From the NCBI RefSeq assembly GCF_000189635.1, contig NW_002476336.1, positions 434,001-498,000 on the forward strand: a DNA stretch of 64,000 nucleotides, written 5' to 3'. This DNA comes from Tetrahymena thermophila SB210. Its lineage: Eukaryota; Ciliophora; Oligohymenophorea; Hymenostomatida; Tetrahymenidae. The translations under genes were made by a program, and so were the position numbers. This document shows positions 14,901 through 27,036 of the stretch, one piece after another. Positions within the stretch are counted from its first letter, which is position 1. Every line of letters begins with the position of its first letter. The notes beneath the pieces were generated by a model. That model saw nothing but the letters and a program-made list of their open reading frames with translations, had not been told where the DNA came from and did not search any database.

Positions 14901-16219
14901 TTCATTGGTAATTTATCTAAAATTAATATAATTTCTTATTATTTTTTTATTTTTATAGGATGATGTCTATATTGAAAAGAGAGCATATTTAAATTCACTT
15001 CATCCAAGACATGCTATTGAAGGTATTGGAATAGGTCTTTTAGCTATGGGAAATGGTATTTAAAGAGGTGTAGTAGGTATGAATTTATATAAAATATTAC
15101 TAATAAAATAAATAAACAATTTTTAATAGGTTTAGTAGACATACCCTATAGCGAAGCTAAAAAATCAGGAGTAGTAGGTTTGTTAAAAGGTAATTTCATA
15201 TTTTAATTTAAAATTAATAAAATTGTTTGTATGATTAGGAAGCATGAAAGGATTAAGTGGGGTCTTATTTAAGCCTATATGTGGTGGTATTGACTTTGTT
15301 TCAAAGACAGCAGAAGGTATTAAAAATACAGTAACTTTCTTTGACGATAAGCCATCAAACAAAAGAATACGTAATATAAGGCCATTTTATGGTATTGATC
15401 AATACTACAAAGAATATGATGCAGTAGATGCAAATATAGTTTACAAATTCAATAAGGATCAAAAAAGTAAATATAAAGATGATATTTTTATTGGCACCTT
15501 CATATTACTTGATTTTGAGCAAGCAAGGCAAATTGCTGTAAGCTAAACCGTGGGTGAAATAAATAATAGTGCTTAATATGAATTTGAACAAAATGGAAAT
15601 GAAAAGCTTCTAGTTATAACTTTACATTATATCATCCTAACTAGATATAAAGATAATAAGCTTATATGGGATGTGGATATAAATAATATAACTTAAATAA
15701 ACTCTTCTGATTTAAGCATAAAAATTATGCATAAGCTGTCATCAAACAAAATTTAAGTAAATTTAATTAATACCTTTAAGCTTAAAATAAATTTAAAAAA
15801 TACAAATTAAAAATATTTAAATTATTTCAAAACTAAATTTTAATAATTTAATCTAAAAATATTAAAATTGATTCATAATGAAAAATTTTAAGAACTATAA
15901 ATAAAATAATTTAATACCTTTATCCAAGAAAATAAATATAAATATCCTTACTTGAATTGAAAATAATATGTTTAAATTACAACTACAAAAAAAAAATTTA
16001 AAATTTTATTTTTGATTTGATTTTTTTATAATTTATTTTTTATTTTAAAGAATATCAATTTAGAACATAATATTTACTTAACATTTTTTAATATTTTTTT
16101 TAAATTAAATTAATTAGATTTACGAAATTATTTGTCACAAAAAAGAGTTAACTGAATTAATTTTGGATAAAATTAACTATGCTAAAGAAAATATATCCAA
16201 GCTTTAAGAGAATAAATGA
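2976..16219 (+). CDS. VPS13: VPS13-family bridge-like lipid-transfer protein
   Basis: VPS13 proteins are long hydrophobic-groove rods that move phospholipids between organelles at membrane contact sites. The start ATG at 2976 opens a classic chorein N-terminus (MFESILERILNNYFGRFI), followed by LHLGVWKGDIKIENV. Near 3430-3650 come the conserved pieces LTIQRIHFRWED, ISLEEISVFTCDGEW and surrounding residues. The middle is a long divergent rod with charged low-complexity inserts. From about 10868 (VSPYTIRNELGYAISI) to 13600 lies the VPS13 adaptor-binding (SHR-BD/VAB) region. The best-conserved part is at 14660-15540, with FANPLGFVKSIYIGF, PVEGTISIFKGVGSL, HPRHAIEGIGIGLLAMGNG and KGLSGVLFKPICGGIDFV, the typical C-terminal DUF1162/ATG2_C-like region. 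A final exon ends with KENISKLQENK and TGA at 16217-16219. Many short GT-AG introns interrupt it, for example 9164-9225. Total size is about 4,000 residues, in the upper range of the family. The family call is certain; individual exon borders are not. Confidence 0.93.
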
Positions 16220-16349
16220 AAATAATAATAATTAATAATTAAAATTAATAATGTTTTTATATTGTATTTTTAATTAGCAAATTCAATTTCAATAAAATAA
16301 ATTAAAATTTATCTATCAATTTCAGATCATTTATTTATTAATTTGCTTT

Positions 16350-19300
16350 TCAATCTTGTTCACCAAATAATTTTTGTTTTGCCATAAGTTATTCTTAATA
16401 TTTTTCTTAAAATTCATCTTCTAAACTCTAATAATCGTATGGTTATTCACTAGTAATTAAAAATAGTTCTTCTTCATTTTGAGATGATTATATAACATTA
16501 AATTTCTTTGGGTTTTTACAATATTCTTCAAAGAATTCTTTTTATTCTTCTATGGAAATATTAAGCTGAGAAACATATGCATGAAATAGTATGTATTAAG
16601 AAATAACTTCTCTAAGATTTTACTGTTCTATAGAGTTATTTTAGATATATTGAAAAGATTCAATTTGGTTTAGTTCACCAAGAATATATTCCTCTACTTG
16701 ATTGAGAGACATACTTTTATTACTTCTTTATTATGAGCTTGAATTTAGTTTTTAAATTGATATTTGAGTTAAATATTTAACAAGATCTTAATACTAAATT
16801 TATATTTCTGGTATTTCATAATTATAAAGTTTGTTGAAAAATCTTATAAATTTTGGTAGTTTTTTTAAAGCCCTCATTTCGCTATTTATAAATTAGTACA
16901 TATATTCAATTAAAAATGAGGTGTTTTTAACATTATTTAAAAGGTTTTGTAAAATTGTAATAAAACAAGATTAAGGACTATCAAACTCATCTATTTTTTT
17001 ATCTTTTTTAACCATTTACTAATCATCAAATTTTATCAATAAAAATTTTGTATTTTGCTATCTAACTTGATTTTTCCTAATTAATCCAGCCTTCTTTAAA
17101 CATTTTATTTCAAGGCCATAATACACCTCAAATTAACCATTATCATAATCAATAAACCTAACACAAAATAAATTGTAAAAATGTAAATAAATTAATAATT
17201 ATGGAAATTAAATTTTTACTTTCTTTAAGCTTAATATTATTGAGGTATAGGTATTTAATTTAGCATAATATATTCAGTTGATATTTTTTCTTATTGGAGA
17301 TCATTTTTTCTAGGGATTATATTCTTTTAAAATAGGAATTTTATTTCTTTAGATGAACTATCTCTTTTTAAATTAGGTTATGTTTTAGATAATTTCATCA
17401 AAAGTTGTATTTTTGGATCATAATACCCAAAGAAAAGATCTCCTAATGTCAGACCTTCAGGTACATTATATTATTTCTTTTAGTTTTTAAAATATTCTTC
17501 AATTGATTAAAAAAAGGCTATTTCATTGCATTCTATTTGTAATCTCTTTTCTATTTCCAGTTTATCTTACCTTTCACTTAAACTCTTTTTTTATAATTTG
17601 ATATATAAAATCATGTAAAACCTGTTAAATAAATAAAATAATTAACATACCTCAAGTATAGATGTATATATTAGTTTATGAGATAAATTCTGAAATACTT
17701 AATTTGGATTGACAAAATCATAATAACAAAAAGCATTTCTATATCTTTCCGCTTTATTCATTTTTTTTTAAAACTTGTTGAAGAGCAAATTTAAATCTTT
17801 ATGAACTAAAATAACTTTAAGATTATCACCAGATATTATTGAATAGTATTCTCTTTAGTGCTCATTAATATACATTGAAGTAAATAGGTAATAAGTACTT
17901 TTATTAGTGTGATTTATAGAAAAATCTCTGTAAACAGACATAAATCCATTATTGAAGCATAGCTGTTTATTTGAAGTATTTATATAGGGAGAACCAAATT
18001 TCCATATATATTTATCTTCGCCTACTTTTAAAGGTTGTCTTAATTCAAAAAGGTCCATGCATTAATGGAAGTATTACTTTTGTTAATTCATCATCTAATC
18101 CATAAACTTATTGAAATTGATTACAACTTCATTTTAAAGGCTAAAATTTTAAACCATTTGCTAAAAGTGATCATTCGATCCATTTTTTTAACTCTAATTT
18201 TGCATTTATTTAGCTTTCCATTACCTAAAAGGATAATATTTTTATAATTACTCAATAGGTTTGTATTCCTCTTTATCAACACCTTTATCTTTTACTTTTT
18301 TTGTAGCTTATACATTAGCAATTTTAGTTTTAGGTCTTCCTCTTTTACCCTTAGGCTTTTTAATTAAAGATGTGCTTCCATTTTATTTTTAAAAGTCATT
18401 TATCTAACTATTTTCTTCATCTTCCTGGTTTGATTCTTCATCTATTTCTTCATTTTCTTCATCAAAATCGTCATTATAGTCTTCATCATTTTCTTAATCT
18501 TCAGAATTCTCATCACTTTCATCTGTAATTTCATCTTCTTCCTCATCATCATTATTATTATCATCATCCTCTTTTTCTATGCCTTCTTCTGTTGTTTCTG
18601 ATTTCTATTGTTGCTAGTCATTATTCATATTAAATTCTTATATATCAATATTTTATTCTTTTTATTCAATTAACTGATCATCTTATTTTAACATTTATGG
18701 ATTTATTTATTTTTGTTCATCTTCATTTGTAGATTATTAAGTATTAATTTAAATAGGTACCTGCTAATTTTATTAATAATCTAAATCTTGCTTTACTGCT
18801 TACTCTTAAATTAATTTTAAAAAAATATTTTAGTTTTACAGCTTCAGATTGACATTTTCATTTATAATTTGGCTTGAGTTCAGATTTAAAATTGGATTAT
18901 TTATTTTTTCAACTCCATTTTCTTATTTAATTTATAAATATGCCTGATTTTGGAAATCTTAATTTGGTAGATTGTATTACAATTATTATTATTATTATTA
19001 TTATTAAAATTATTTAGTTTGAAAGTCTGGTATTTATTGGTATGAATAATACTTTTGAGGTATATTTTATGGTTATGATTATGACAACAAGTTTTAGGTT
19101 GACAATATTTCTTACTTTTAAAATTGAATTTTTTATTATTAATATTATTGCTAGAGAATCTAATTTAATTAAACTTATTATTGCTAATCTTATAAGGTGT
19201 TCGAAATATCTAATTATTATGGTATTTACTATTGTAAGAAAATATTTTATTAAGTTTAATCTTAAATTTATGGTTCTAAAATATTTTTTTACAATAATAA

Positions 19301-22300
19301 TAATTATGACGATTATTACAGTAAAATATTAGGTTTATTTAATAGGTTTGCTTAATTGGTTATAATATTTTTTTATTCTTCATAGTTTTCAATTTTTATA
19401 GAATGAGTTGAATTTTATTTAATCTCAATCTCACTGCTTTCTACTTTCTTTATTTCTTTACTAAACTATTGTTGAATACACTCTTGCAACTACATGCTTA
19501 TGTCTTCTTCGGCTTAAATTGTTGTTTAATCTACAGGTTATTCAATTTTTTCTTCTTTCTTCTATAGCAGCGATTATTAATTTGTTTTTTACTATTCTTA
19601 AATCTCTGAGGAAGTAGCATGTAGTTGTGTTTGTTACATTTATTTTTTTTTGATTGGAATATGGTCACTGTCGCTATCATCTTATTCACTTTTAATTTAT
19701 TGATATAATTTTTAATGAAATTTAAAATAAATACTTATAATATTAATAATAAATACTCGAATCGTTTTCTTTTAGCATTTAGATTATCTATCATTGCTGA
19801 TTATTTTTTATTGAAATTCTAATTAGTTTTAATATTTTATTAAACTATATCTTAGTTATTAGTTTCTTATTCATAATCAATTTAAGATAGAATATTATTT
19901 ATAATATTATAAATGTTGCAGTAGTACTAATCCATCTTATTAGATATTTCACTTTAAAAAATACACTAATTGATGAACAAGCCATCAAATAATTTTAAAT
20001 CAAATATACTTTATTTATTCTATTTATTTATATAATTCTTGTTTATCTTGTGAGTTTTATCCTACTAATAGCTATTATTTTAAAATAAAATCCAGTTAGA
20101 TTGAAAAACCATGATTTATTTATTGAAATTACTCATTCGTATTATTTTTATTTGTATAAGAATTATTGAATTTATCATTTAGACTATTTTAATTCTATTC
20201 CTAAAATCCTTTTTCCACTTACCTTTTAATTATTTATTTATAATATATATATAAGAGTATGTTTACTTGATAAAATAATATACTGCTGTAGTATTTAGTT
20301 ATTAATTGTGAACTAAGAAGATATAACCCACCTTTCTTTTTCATACTAAACTTTATTTTTTTAACTTGCAAGTTGAACAAAAATCTAATTAATTAAAATA
20401 TATAAAATAATTGAGTAAGAACCTAATTTAAATAATATAAAACTTTGCAATTAATAAAATCAATCAATCGTACTTGTAAAATTTCACTTATCAAACTTTA
20501 ATCTGTTTTGTAATTTTCAGGTAAATTTTATATCAAAACTAATATAAGCTATGAGTTAGTTTTTTTTAAGTTTGAAATATCCACAAAAATTAGAGATCCA
20601 TACTTTTTAGAAAATGTGCAAAAATATTATTCTTTCCAAAATTTTGTTTTAAACTCAAGAACCAGTTTTGGAAGGTCATGTTTTTCAAGGACCTTTAACT
20701 TTTTTTATATATATTAAGCATTTAGACTATCCATTTAAATCCCCAACTCTCCATTCTTTATAATATTTTTTTAAGAAATAAATTTGCTAATTAATATGAA
20801 CACTTGAGAAAATATAAATACATTTAATTCTTGATTATTTGGATGCATAACTACATGATCAAATTCTTTTACTTAACCATTATCATATTTAATTTTAATT
20901 CTTTATGGCTGATTACTTGCTTTTTTATCTATCAAGTCATCAACATTATATTTAAATTCTAACTATTATGCATTTTAACTTATGAAAGTAAAGTTGTTAT
21001 AATCCCTCATTTAATCCAATAGGGTATCTTATGTACCTAATTTTAAAAAGCAATTGCAAGGTTCTATTATAAAATCACTAATTTCTCTTAATTTTTGACC
21101 TAGATTGATAAAAAATTAAATAAATAAATAAATCTCCATTTAATTAGTTTTTTTTAACTTAAATAACTTTAATATTCCTTTAATGAAGTTTTCCCATTCT
21201 TAGGCAAATCAAAATTTAAAAGCCTTAGTAATAAACTTTGTATGATTAAATTTTCATTTTCATCAAATTAACTAAATTATAGCTAGCAATCCTCAATATA
21301 TTTTTACATAGTTTTTTAGCCATTAACATTACCTTCTTGAATCAAATTTTTTAAAAATTGATTGAATGAATTAATTGCTTAATTTATCATGCTTTCCCAA
21401 ACTTTCCCTTTAATTCATTAAAGATTTAACTAAATCTAACTATTTCTTTATTCTAAAATTAATTTACCTCCACTTTGATAGTTTATATACTGTGGAGATT
21501 TTAATGTGTGGTATGATAATTTATTTTCAATTATATTATTGTAAATTTTATCTCCTTCAAACTAGCTCAGTTTTATAGGGCAAAAGTCTATTAAAGACTC
21601 AAAATCGCTCTTATTCCTATAATTAATTATTTTTTATATAAAATCTTATCTCATTTGATCTAACAAACTTTCTTTCTAATTTAATATTTTTATTTAGATC
21701 AAACTGTAAAATGTATATAGAATATATAACTATAATAATTCAATTCTGTAAAAAATTATAGCAATTAATCAATCCTATAAAATGTATTAATTTTAAGGGA
21801 AGGATTTCGTAAATATCAAAAAATGTATGAATAAATAAAATCTGAGAAAAAACTTTTCATAATTAATTACTATTTAGGGTAATAAGATAAAGTTACACTA
21901 AACCCGAATCTTAAAAGCTCTAAGCAGAGCATTAGATTAGGGATAGTAAATCCAATCACAGCTACCTATATTTTACTTAAATTATCTAATCCAAGTTTAT
22001 TAAGTTATGGTAATTTTAAGTCTTTATCTAATTAAGAGGAAGGTTTGATTGTTTTCAGAGAAAGAGATCCGCACGATAAATAAAATTAAAATGTTTTGTA
22101 AAGAAGATCTCTATAGCTATCATCAATGTTGTAAGAGCTAATTTTATATATCTATTATCCCTTTAAAGAGTGACATAAAACAATACTTCTTATACAAAGA
22201 AATATATCTAAGTGTTCAAAACTCTAAGATTTAAAAAATTCATATTCTTAAGGATATAAATTTTTTGATATTTTCCTTTAAAAGTAACCACTCAAGTGCG

Positions 22301-22955
22301 CATTAGACAGAGCAAAAACTTCAATTCTCTTCTAAGAAAAGTAGTACCCTTTTTCTATTTGATCATTATCATATAAAAACACATAAAAAACAAATTTATT
22401 ATTTACATATTTTTAAAAATCAACAACCATAAACATAACTTTCAAAATTCAAAAAGTATATCTATGCGCGCTTTAAATATTATGGGTGTAAATACAAATA
22501 ATATTTCAATAAAAAATGCTTTTCTTGCAAATAAAAATAGCAATTACTTGTTATATGAGATTTTTTCTCAAGTTCTAATAACTATTTATCATATATTGTC
22601 ACAAGTTCGCCTTGTGTGAATTAATAATAATCTAATGAGCGTAATATTTCATTCCATCTCCATTCTGTATTCACCTTCTCATATCCACTTATAGTTTTTA
22701 TAATATTATTAGTCAATTTGCATTTTATAAGCAATATAATTATTACCCCCTCCTCATTACTGCATCATAAATAGCAAATAAGTCTATGTTTTTGTATGTA
22801 TTCAGCTCATCTTTCTTTATTACAAATCTAAAATCTTCATTGAATTTTTTTCGTCTATTTAGTTTATCAATAGGATCAACTACAATATACATGTTTGAAA
22901 GCTAATCAAATAAAAAAGTTGCTTATTCCGCTTTAACACTCGACGAGTAATCCAT
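16350..22955 (-). CDS. ARID + SWIRM-like + LSD1-like amine-oxidase-like + AT-hook chromatin protein
   Basis: From the ATG at 22955 the N-terminus carries an ARID DNA-binding domain: DLFAIYDAVMRRG, then across a short intron GYEKVNTEWRWNEILRSL and later VTIYDKQLLELE. At about 22230-22000 a segment resembles the second half of SWIRM (YRDLLYKTFQFYLSCGSLS). It runs into a Rossmann-like strand, VAVIGFTIPNLMLCLELL, at the place where LSD1 has its FAD site. Further on, IKIKYDNGQVKEFDHVVMHP and LPKLVLEFKTKFWKEQ match the order of late amine-oxidase strands. The frame then continues without TGA into a Q/N-rich part with a TAA-coded polyQ run, a strongly acidic block (about 18420-18600), an AT-hook (KGKRGRPKTK, near 18340) and a possible FYRN/FYRC-like region at about 17650-18060. 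It ends LFGEQD at TGA 16350-16352. Introns include about 17189-17130 and 17661-17600. Likely nuclear. The amine-oxidase fold appears to lack the GxGxxG motif and recognisable C-terminal FAD residues, so activity is doubtful. It could be two genes with a break near 20170-20400, but I see no TGA or gap there. Confidence 0.65.
18981..19006 (-). repeat. (TAA)n microsatellite coding polyglutamine
   Basis: An uninterrupted run of ATT on the plus strand is (TAA)7-8 in the minus-strand reading frame of the ARID/amine-oxidase-like gene. In the ciliate code it gives about seven consecutive Gln residues. This is a triplet repeat that would be a string of stops in the standard code. Confidence 0.85.
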
Positions 22956-23719
22956 TTTTATACTCAAATTATTTAGTATTTTGTAAGATGTTAACTTCTT
23001 AGTTTGCTGAACAACTTAATAAGTCTAAAGATTATTTTTTACTTTTATGCTTAAAAATATCTTTCTCTAAATTTAAAGTTGATAATAACTTGATTTTTGT
23101 TTTTTAATTAAATTAATTCATCAATCAATCAAATTAACTCTCTCTCTATATACTTTATGAATTTTTTTATTAATTTTTTAATATATTTATAGTAAATCTC
23201 AGCTTCAAATATTTGCCTTATTAATTAGCCATTTAAATTTAATTGTATAAATAATTCCAAAATATTCATTATTTTCTTAAAATAATTTGCTTTTGTTGAT
23301 AAAGAAAATAAATAAATTTATTTTTAATTTTTTTCTTTTTCCTTTTTAGAATTAATTTAAATGATTCTTTTTTTAAATAAATTTTTTAATTTTTATTTTT
23401 AATTAAATTCAAAAAAAATAATTTTTAATCTAAATATAAGATTTTCATTTAAAATAAGAAGTACTTTTAATAAATATTCTTTAATTAACAAAAATTTTTG
23501 TAAAATTGTAATAGAAAATACTAAGAATTTTCTATTATGAAATATATAAAAAATAGCAAACTCTCTGTTAGTCAAAAGAAATAGATTAATAACTTATCAA
23601 TAACTATTAAAATCTTATAGTCGTATGTTTAATATTTTATGTTTTGAAAATTTAATTATTTGATTAATGATTAAGAAAATTGAGTTTTGAAAAAAAAATA
23701 TTAAATTAGGAAGGGAGAT
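22956..23719. other. Divergent intergenic region
   Basis: This separates the start of the minus-strand ARID gene from the start of the plus-strand kinase, so it should hold both promoters. About 140 bp just upstream of the ARID ATG is also free of TGA in the same frame but has no ATG. It may be transcribed leader or an unrecognised 5' exon. A short CTCTCTCT stretch and ATCA/ATTG repeats lie near 23107-23150. Nothing else is recognisable. Confidence 0.55.
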
Positions 23720-25628
23720 ATGAATTTTTTAAAGAATCTTCAAAAACTTGTTGTAGGAGAATTCTTCGAGGATTAGGTAATTAAAGAATAATATAATGGT
23801 TTCGAAGATTCTTCTAAACCAAAATCTTCTTCTTCATTCTTAGAATGTTGCGGAAATTTCAAATACTTTCTTAATTATAATAACCAGTCCTCAAGCAATA
23901 ATTCTAATCTTCAGCCCAAGAAGTACAGTCTCAATAATTTACAAATTTAGGAGGATAAATTACTTTCAGAAGGTAACTTTACTAATTTCGTAGGTAAATC
24001 TTGGATTAAGACCATTTTAATATAAAGGCGGATATGGATATGTATGGAAGGCACATAACGTTAATAACAAATAAGAAGTATTTGCAGTAAAAAGAATGAT
24101 ATGCTAGGTAGACTTATTTGAATAACTGCATGAAGCTTTTAATTTGGTTTATTTTTAAAAATAGGGTAAATAAAAGGAAGATTTAGCAAAAAGAGAATTA
24201 GAAATCCTAGTAATTTTTAAAAGTTCAATTTAGCCAAATATTTTATTCAAAAATAGGCATTATTTAATTTTACTTAATTTAGTATAAATTACCACAGCAT
24301 GATAACTTAGTAAGATTTATAGATGGAGATATTTTACAAGAAGATTAAAGTACGAGCTAAGCTGTATTTGTTATGGAGTACTGTCCTGATGGCACTCTTT
24401 TTAACTTAATGGAGTCTCGTTAAAAATCAGGAGGTTTTACAGAAAAAGAAATTATTCATATAATTCTTTAAATCTGTAAAGGACTTTAGGTACTTCATTC
24501 TATAAATATAACCCATAGGGATTTGAAAATAGAAAACGTTTTGTTAAAAGATGGAATGTTTAAACTCTGTGATTTTGGTTCTGCAAGCACAGATGTAGTT
24601 GATTTGAGGTATGTTTAATATAAATAGAACTATTATTTTAGAATTAAATCAGTTATTATAAAATAAAAAACTATGCAAATATTATATTTTATAGATCTAC
24701 TGAATCAATAAATAAATAGAAAATTTATTAAAAAAAAATAGCAAACTAGATAGGAAGTAGCAAAGCGAATAGGAAGAATTATATGAAAGGTATACAACAT
24801 TACAAAGTCGCCCTCCTGAAATGTGTGATGTATTTTCAGAAGAAATTATTGATTCTAAAGTTGATATATGGATGCTTGGTAAAAAAAATACTAACTATCA
24901 AAATATTTACATTTAAACAAAAAATATAAAAAGGTTGCATAGTTTACTGCTTGTGCTTTTACATTCATCCATTTTATGAGGCTTCAAAATTGGCCATAAT
25001 TAGTGCAAGTTATAAGTTTAAATAAAATTCTAAATATAATGAAAAAATGCATGATTTTATTAGGCATTTACTAACACCATCTCCAAAATACAGACCTAAA
25101 ATAGAAGAAGTGATAAATATTTTAGAGAATTGGGATAATTTGCAAGAAATTCCTCTAAATGTAATAAATTTTTTATTAATTTAAAGTAAAAGTATGGTAT
25201 ATAAATAGGAGCAAGCAAAATAAACTAAGTAATAAGAATAGTAATTTGAATAAGATATGAAAGTAAGAGATGAAAAAGTAAAATAAATGATAGAAAAAAA
25301 TCGTCAGCAGAGAATAGAAGAAGAATAAAGAAAAAAATTATAAGCAGAAGCAGATAATGCCTTCAATTAGTTTAACCATAACCAAAATACATCAACTTAA
25401 AAAGTTTAAAAGGTGAATAAAGATATGTAAGAAATAGATGAATTTGATGGATGGGGTGAATTTTAAAAAGCTGATGAAGTTAATAAAAAAGATACTAAAG
25501 AAATAATAAATACCTTAGATAGTTAAATAAAAGAAGATGATATAGATTTTAATTCTTTTGAGCCAAACAATTAAAATCAAAGTGTTGATAAAAATGATTT
25601 TGATTTTGGATAATTTTATAAATCTTGA
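23720..25628 (+). CDS. Numb-associated-kinase family Ser/Thr kinase (AAK1/GAK/BIKE-like)
   Basis: This is a complete protein kinase domain with a short N-terminal extension. The Gly loop GGYGYVWKAH is created by splicing out 23973-24027. It is followed by the VAIK-type FAVKRM, the catalytic loop THRDLKIENVLL (about 24510-24545), DFG within KLCDFGSAS, and the signature ERYTTLQSRPPEMCDVF around 24790-24830. That TTLxxRxPEM activation-loop end is typical of the NAK family, which phosphorylates clathrin adaptors. An intron at about 24609-24741 removes the frame break after DFG; another falls inside the helix after DIWMLG. The C-terminal tail is charged, coiled-coil-like and Gln-rich, with acidic Phe motifs (EFDGWGEFQ, DFNSFEPN, DFDFGQFYKS) like those that bind adaptor ear domains. 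Stop TGA at 25626-25628. A role in endocytic trafficking is inferred from the family. Start ATG 23720 is the first in frame. Confidence 0.88.
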
Positions 25629-27036
25629 AATTGAGAAATATTTACACATATGCTATAAAATTTTTAAATCTTAATTAAATTATTATTTTAATAAAATAAA
25701 TAAGTCATATAATCTATAAAAACTTATTAAATGAAATTTAAATTGTAATTGCAGGTAGTTTTAATTAAATTATGTGTTAAATCTTTAAGAAATACAAAAG
25801 AAAAAATTATAAATCGATAAAAAGATAAGAAAATAAGAAAATAAAAATTTGTGATCAATATTTTATGCTATTAAATAATATTCAAATATTTGTAATTGTA
25901 ATTTTTTATTGCAGGATATTTTATGAAATTCATACATATGAAAAATTTTCATTTTAATAAGTAAATGATATTGTCGAAAGAAGAGTAAAATTTTAAATAT
26001 TTAAACAAAAATAATAAATTTGATTAATATTTTTTGATATAAAATGTTAAAATTGGAATTTCTGAAAATATAATTTAAGCAGTTATATTTTATAAATTAT
26101 TGACAGGTACTATTTGACATAAATATATTTTTAATATAAAATTTATAAATGTAAAATTTAAATTAAATTGTTAAATGAGCTTGTATAATGTTTTTTACTT
26201 CTAATATTTATGAGAAAAAAAAGTAAAATATTTAATTTTTTTAATATTAATAATAGAAATTTAATTTTTTATTTTATTCTTGATTTAAAAAAATTATTAA
26301 ATTTACATGAATTTTATTTTTTATCAGAATAAAAACATGAATTTCTTCATAATTTTTTGGCAAATATTATATCATAAAGCTTATCCTAATGAAATTCAAA
26401 TTAAAACGGATAAAAATTTTCATTTTATATTAGTAAAAACTTTTAGTTAGTTATTTTTTGTAATAGATTATTTTATTAATTTAGTTAATTAAATAGAAAA
26501 TATGTATGTAATTTATTAGATAAAACAATAAATGATTTTGAATATATGATAATTTTATAATATACGAACAACAAAAAAATATATAGTAATCTGCAAAATG
26601 AATGAATGAAGTTATGTATTTATTTATGTTTTTATATAATTATTTTAGGAAAAATTATAGTTTTTTCTTATAAATTTAGATTTCATTGATGTTAAAATCA
26701 AAATGGATTTGTAGATAAGAAAGACAAAATTAGTTACTTCGTTTATAAGCTTTAGATAGATAGATAAATTGTTTGATTTTATAGTATAGGTATAAATTGA
26801 GGTATTTAACATAATGGTGAATATTTGTTAAAATACCAAATCAAAATTTCAAAATTTTAAATAGAGGATAGATAGATTGATTGATTACTAGGTAGAAGTA
26901 TCCATCCAACTATTTTGTAATTAATTAACTAATTCTTTATCTACTTATTATTATTGATTTTAATAAATTAAATCACTCAATATTAATATAAACGTAATAA
27001 AAATAAGGTTTAAAGTTGATACTTAACATTTCAAAC
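25629..27036. other. Intergenic between convergent genes
   Basis: The kinase (+) and MLH (-) genes converge on this 1.4 kb stretch. It is extremely AT-rich, with short tetranucleotide tracts (GATA/GATT near 26752-26767 and 26865-26886) and GCAGG-type pieces near 25755 and 25913. I found no open frame of note and no RNA gene. The length is unusual for the gap between two 3' ends. Confidence 0.5.

Noticed and set aside
19042-19332. 96-codon hydrophobic ORF on plus
   Set aside because: It is antisense to the Q/N-rich part of the ARID/amine-oxidase-like gene; its Ile/Phe-rich composition is the mirror of Asn/Lys/Gln codons.
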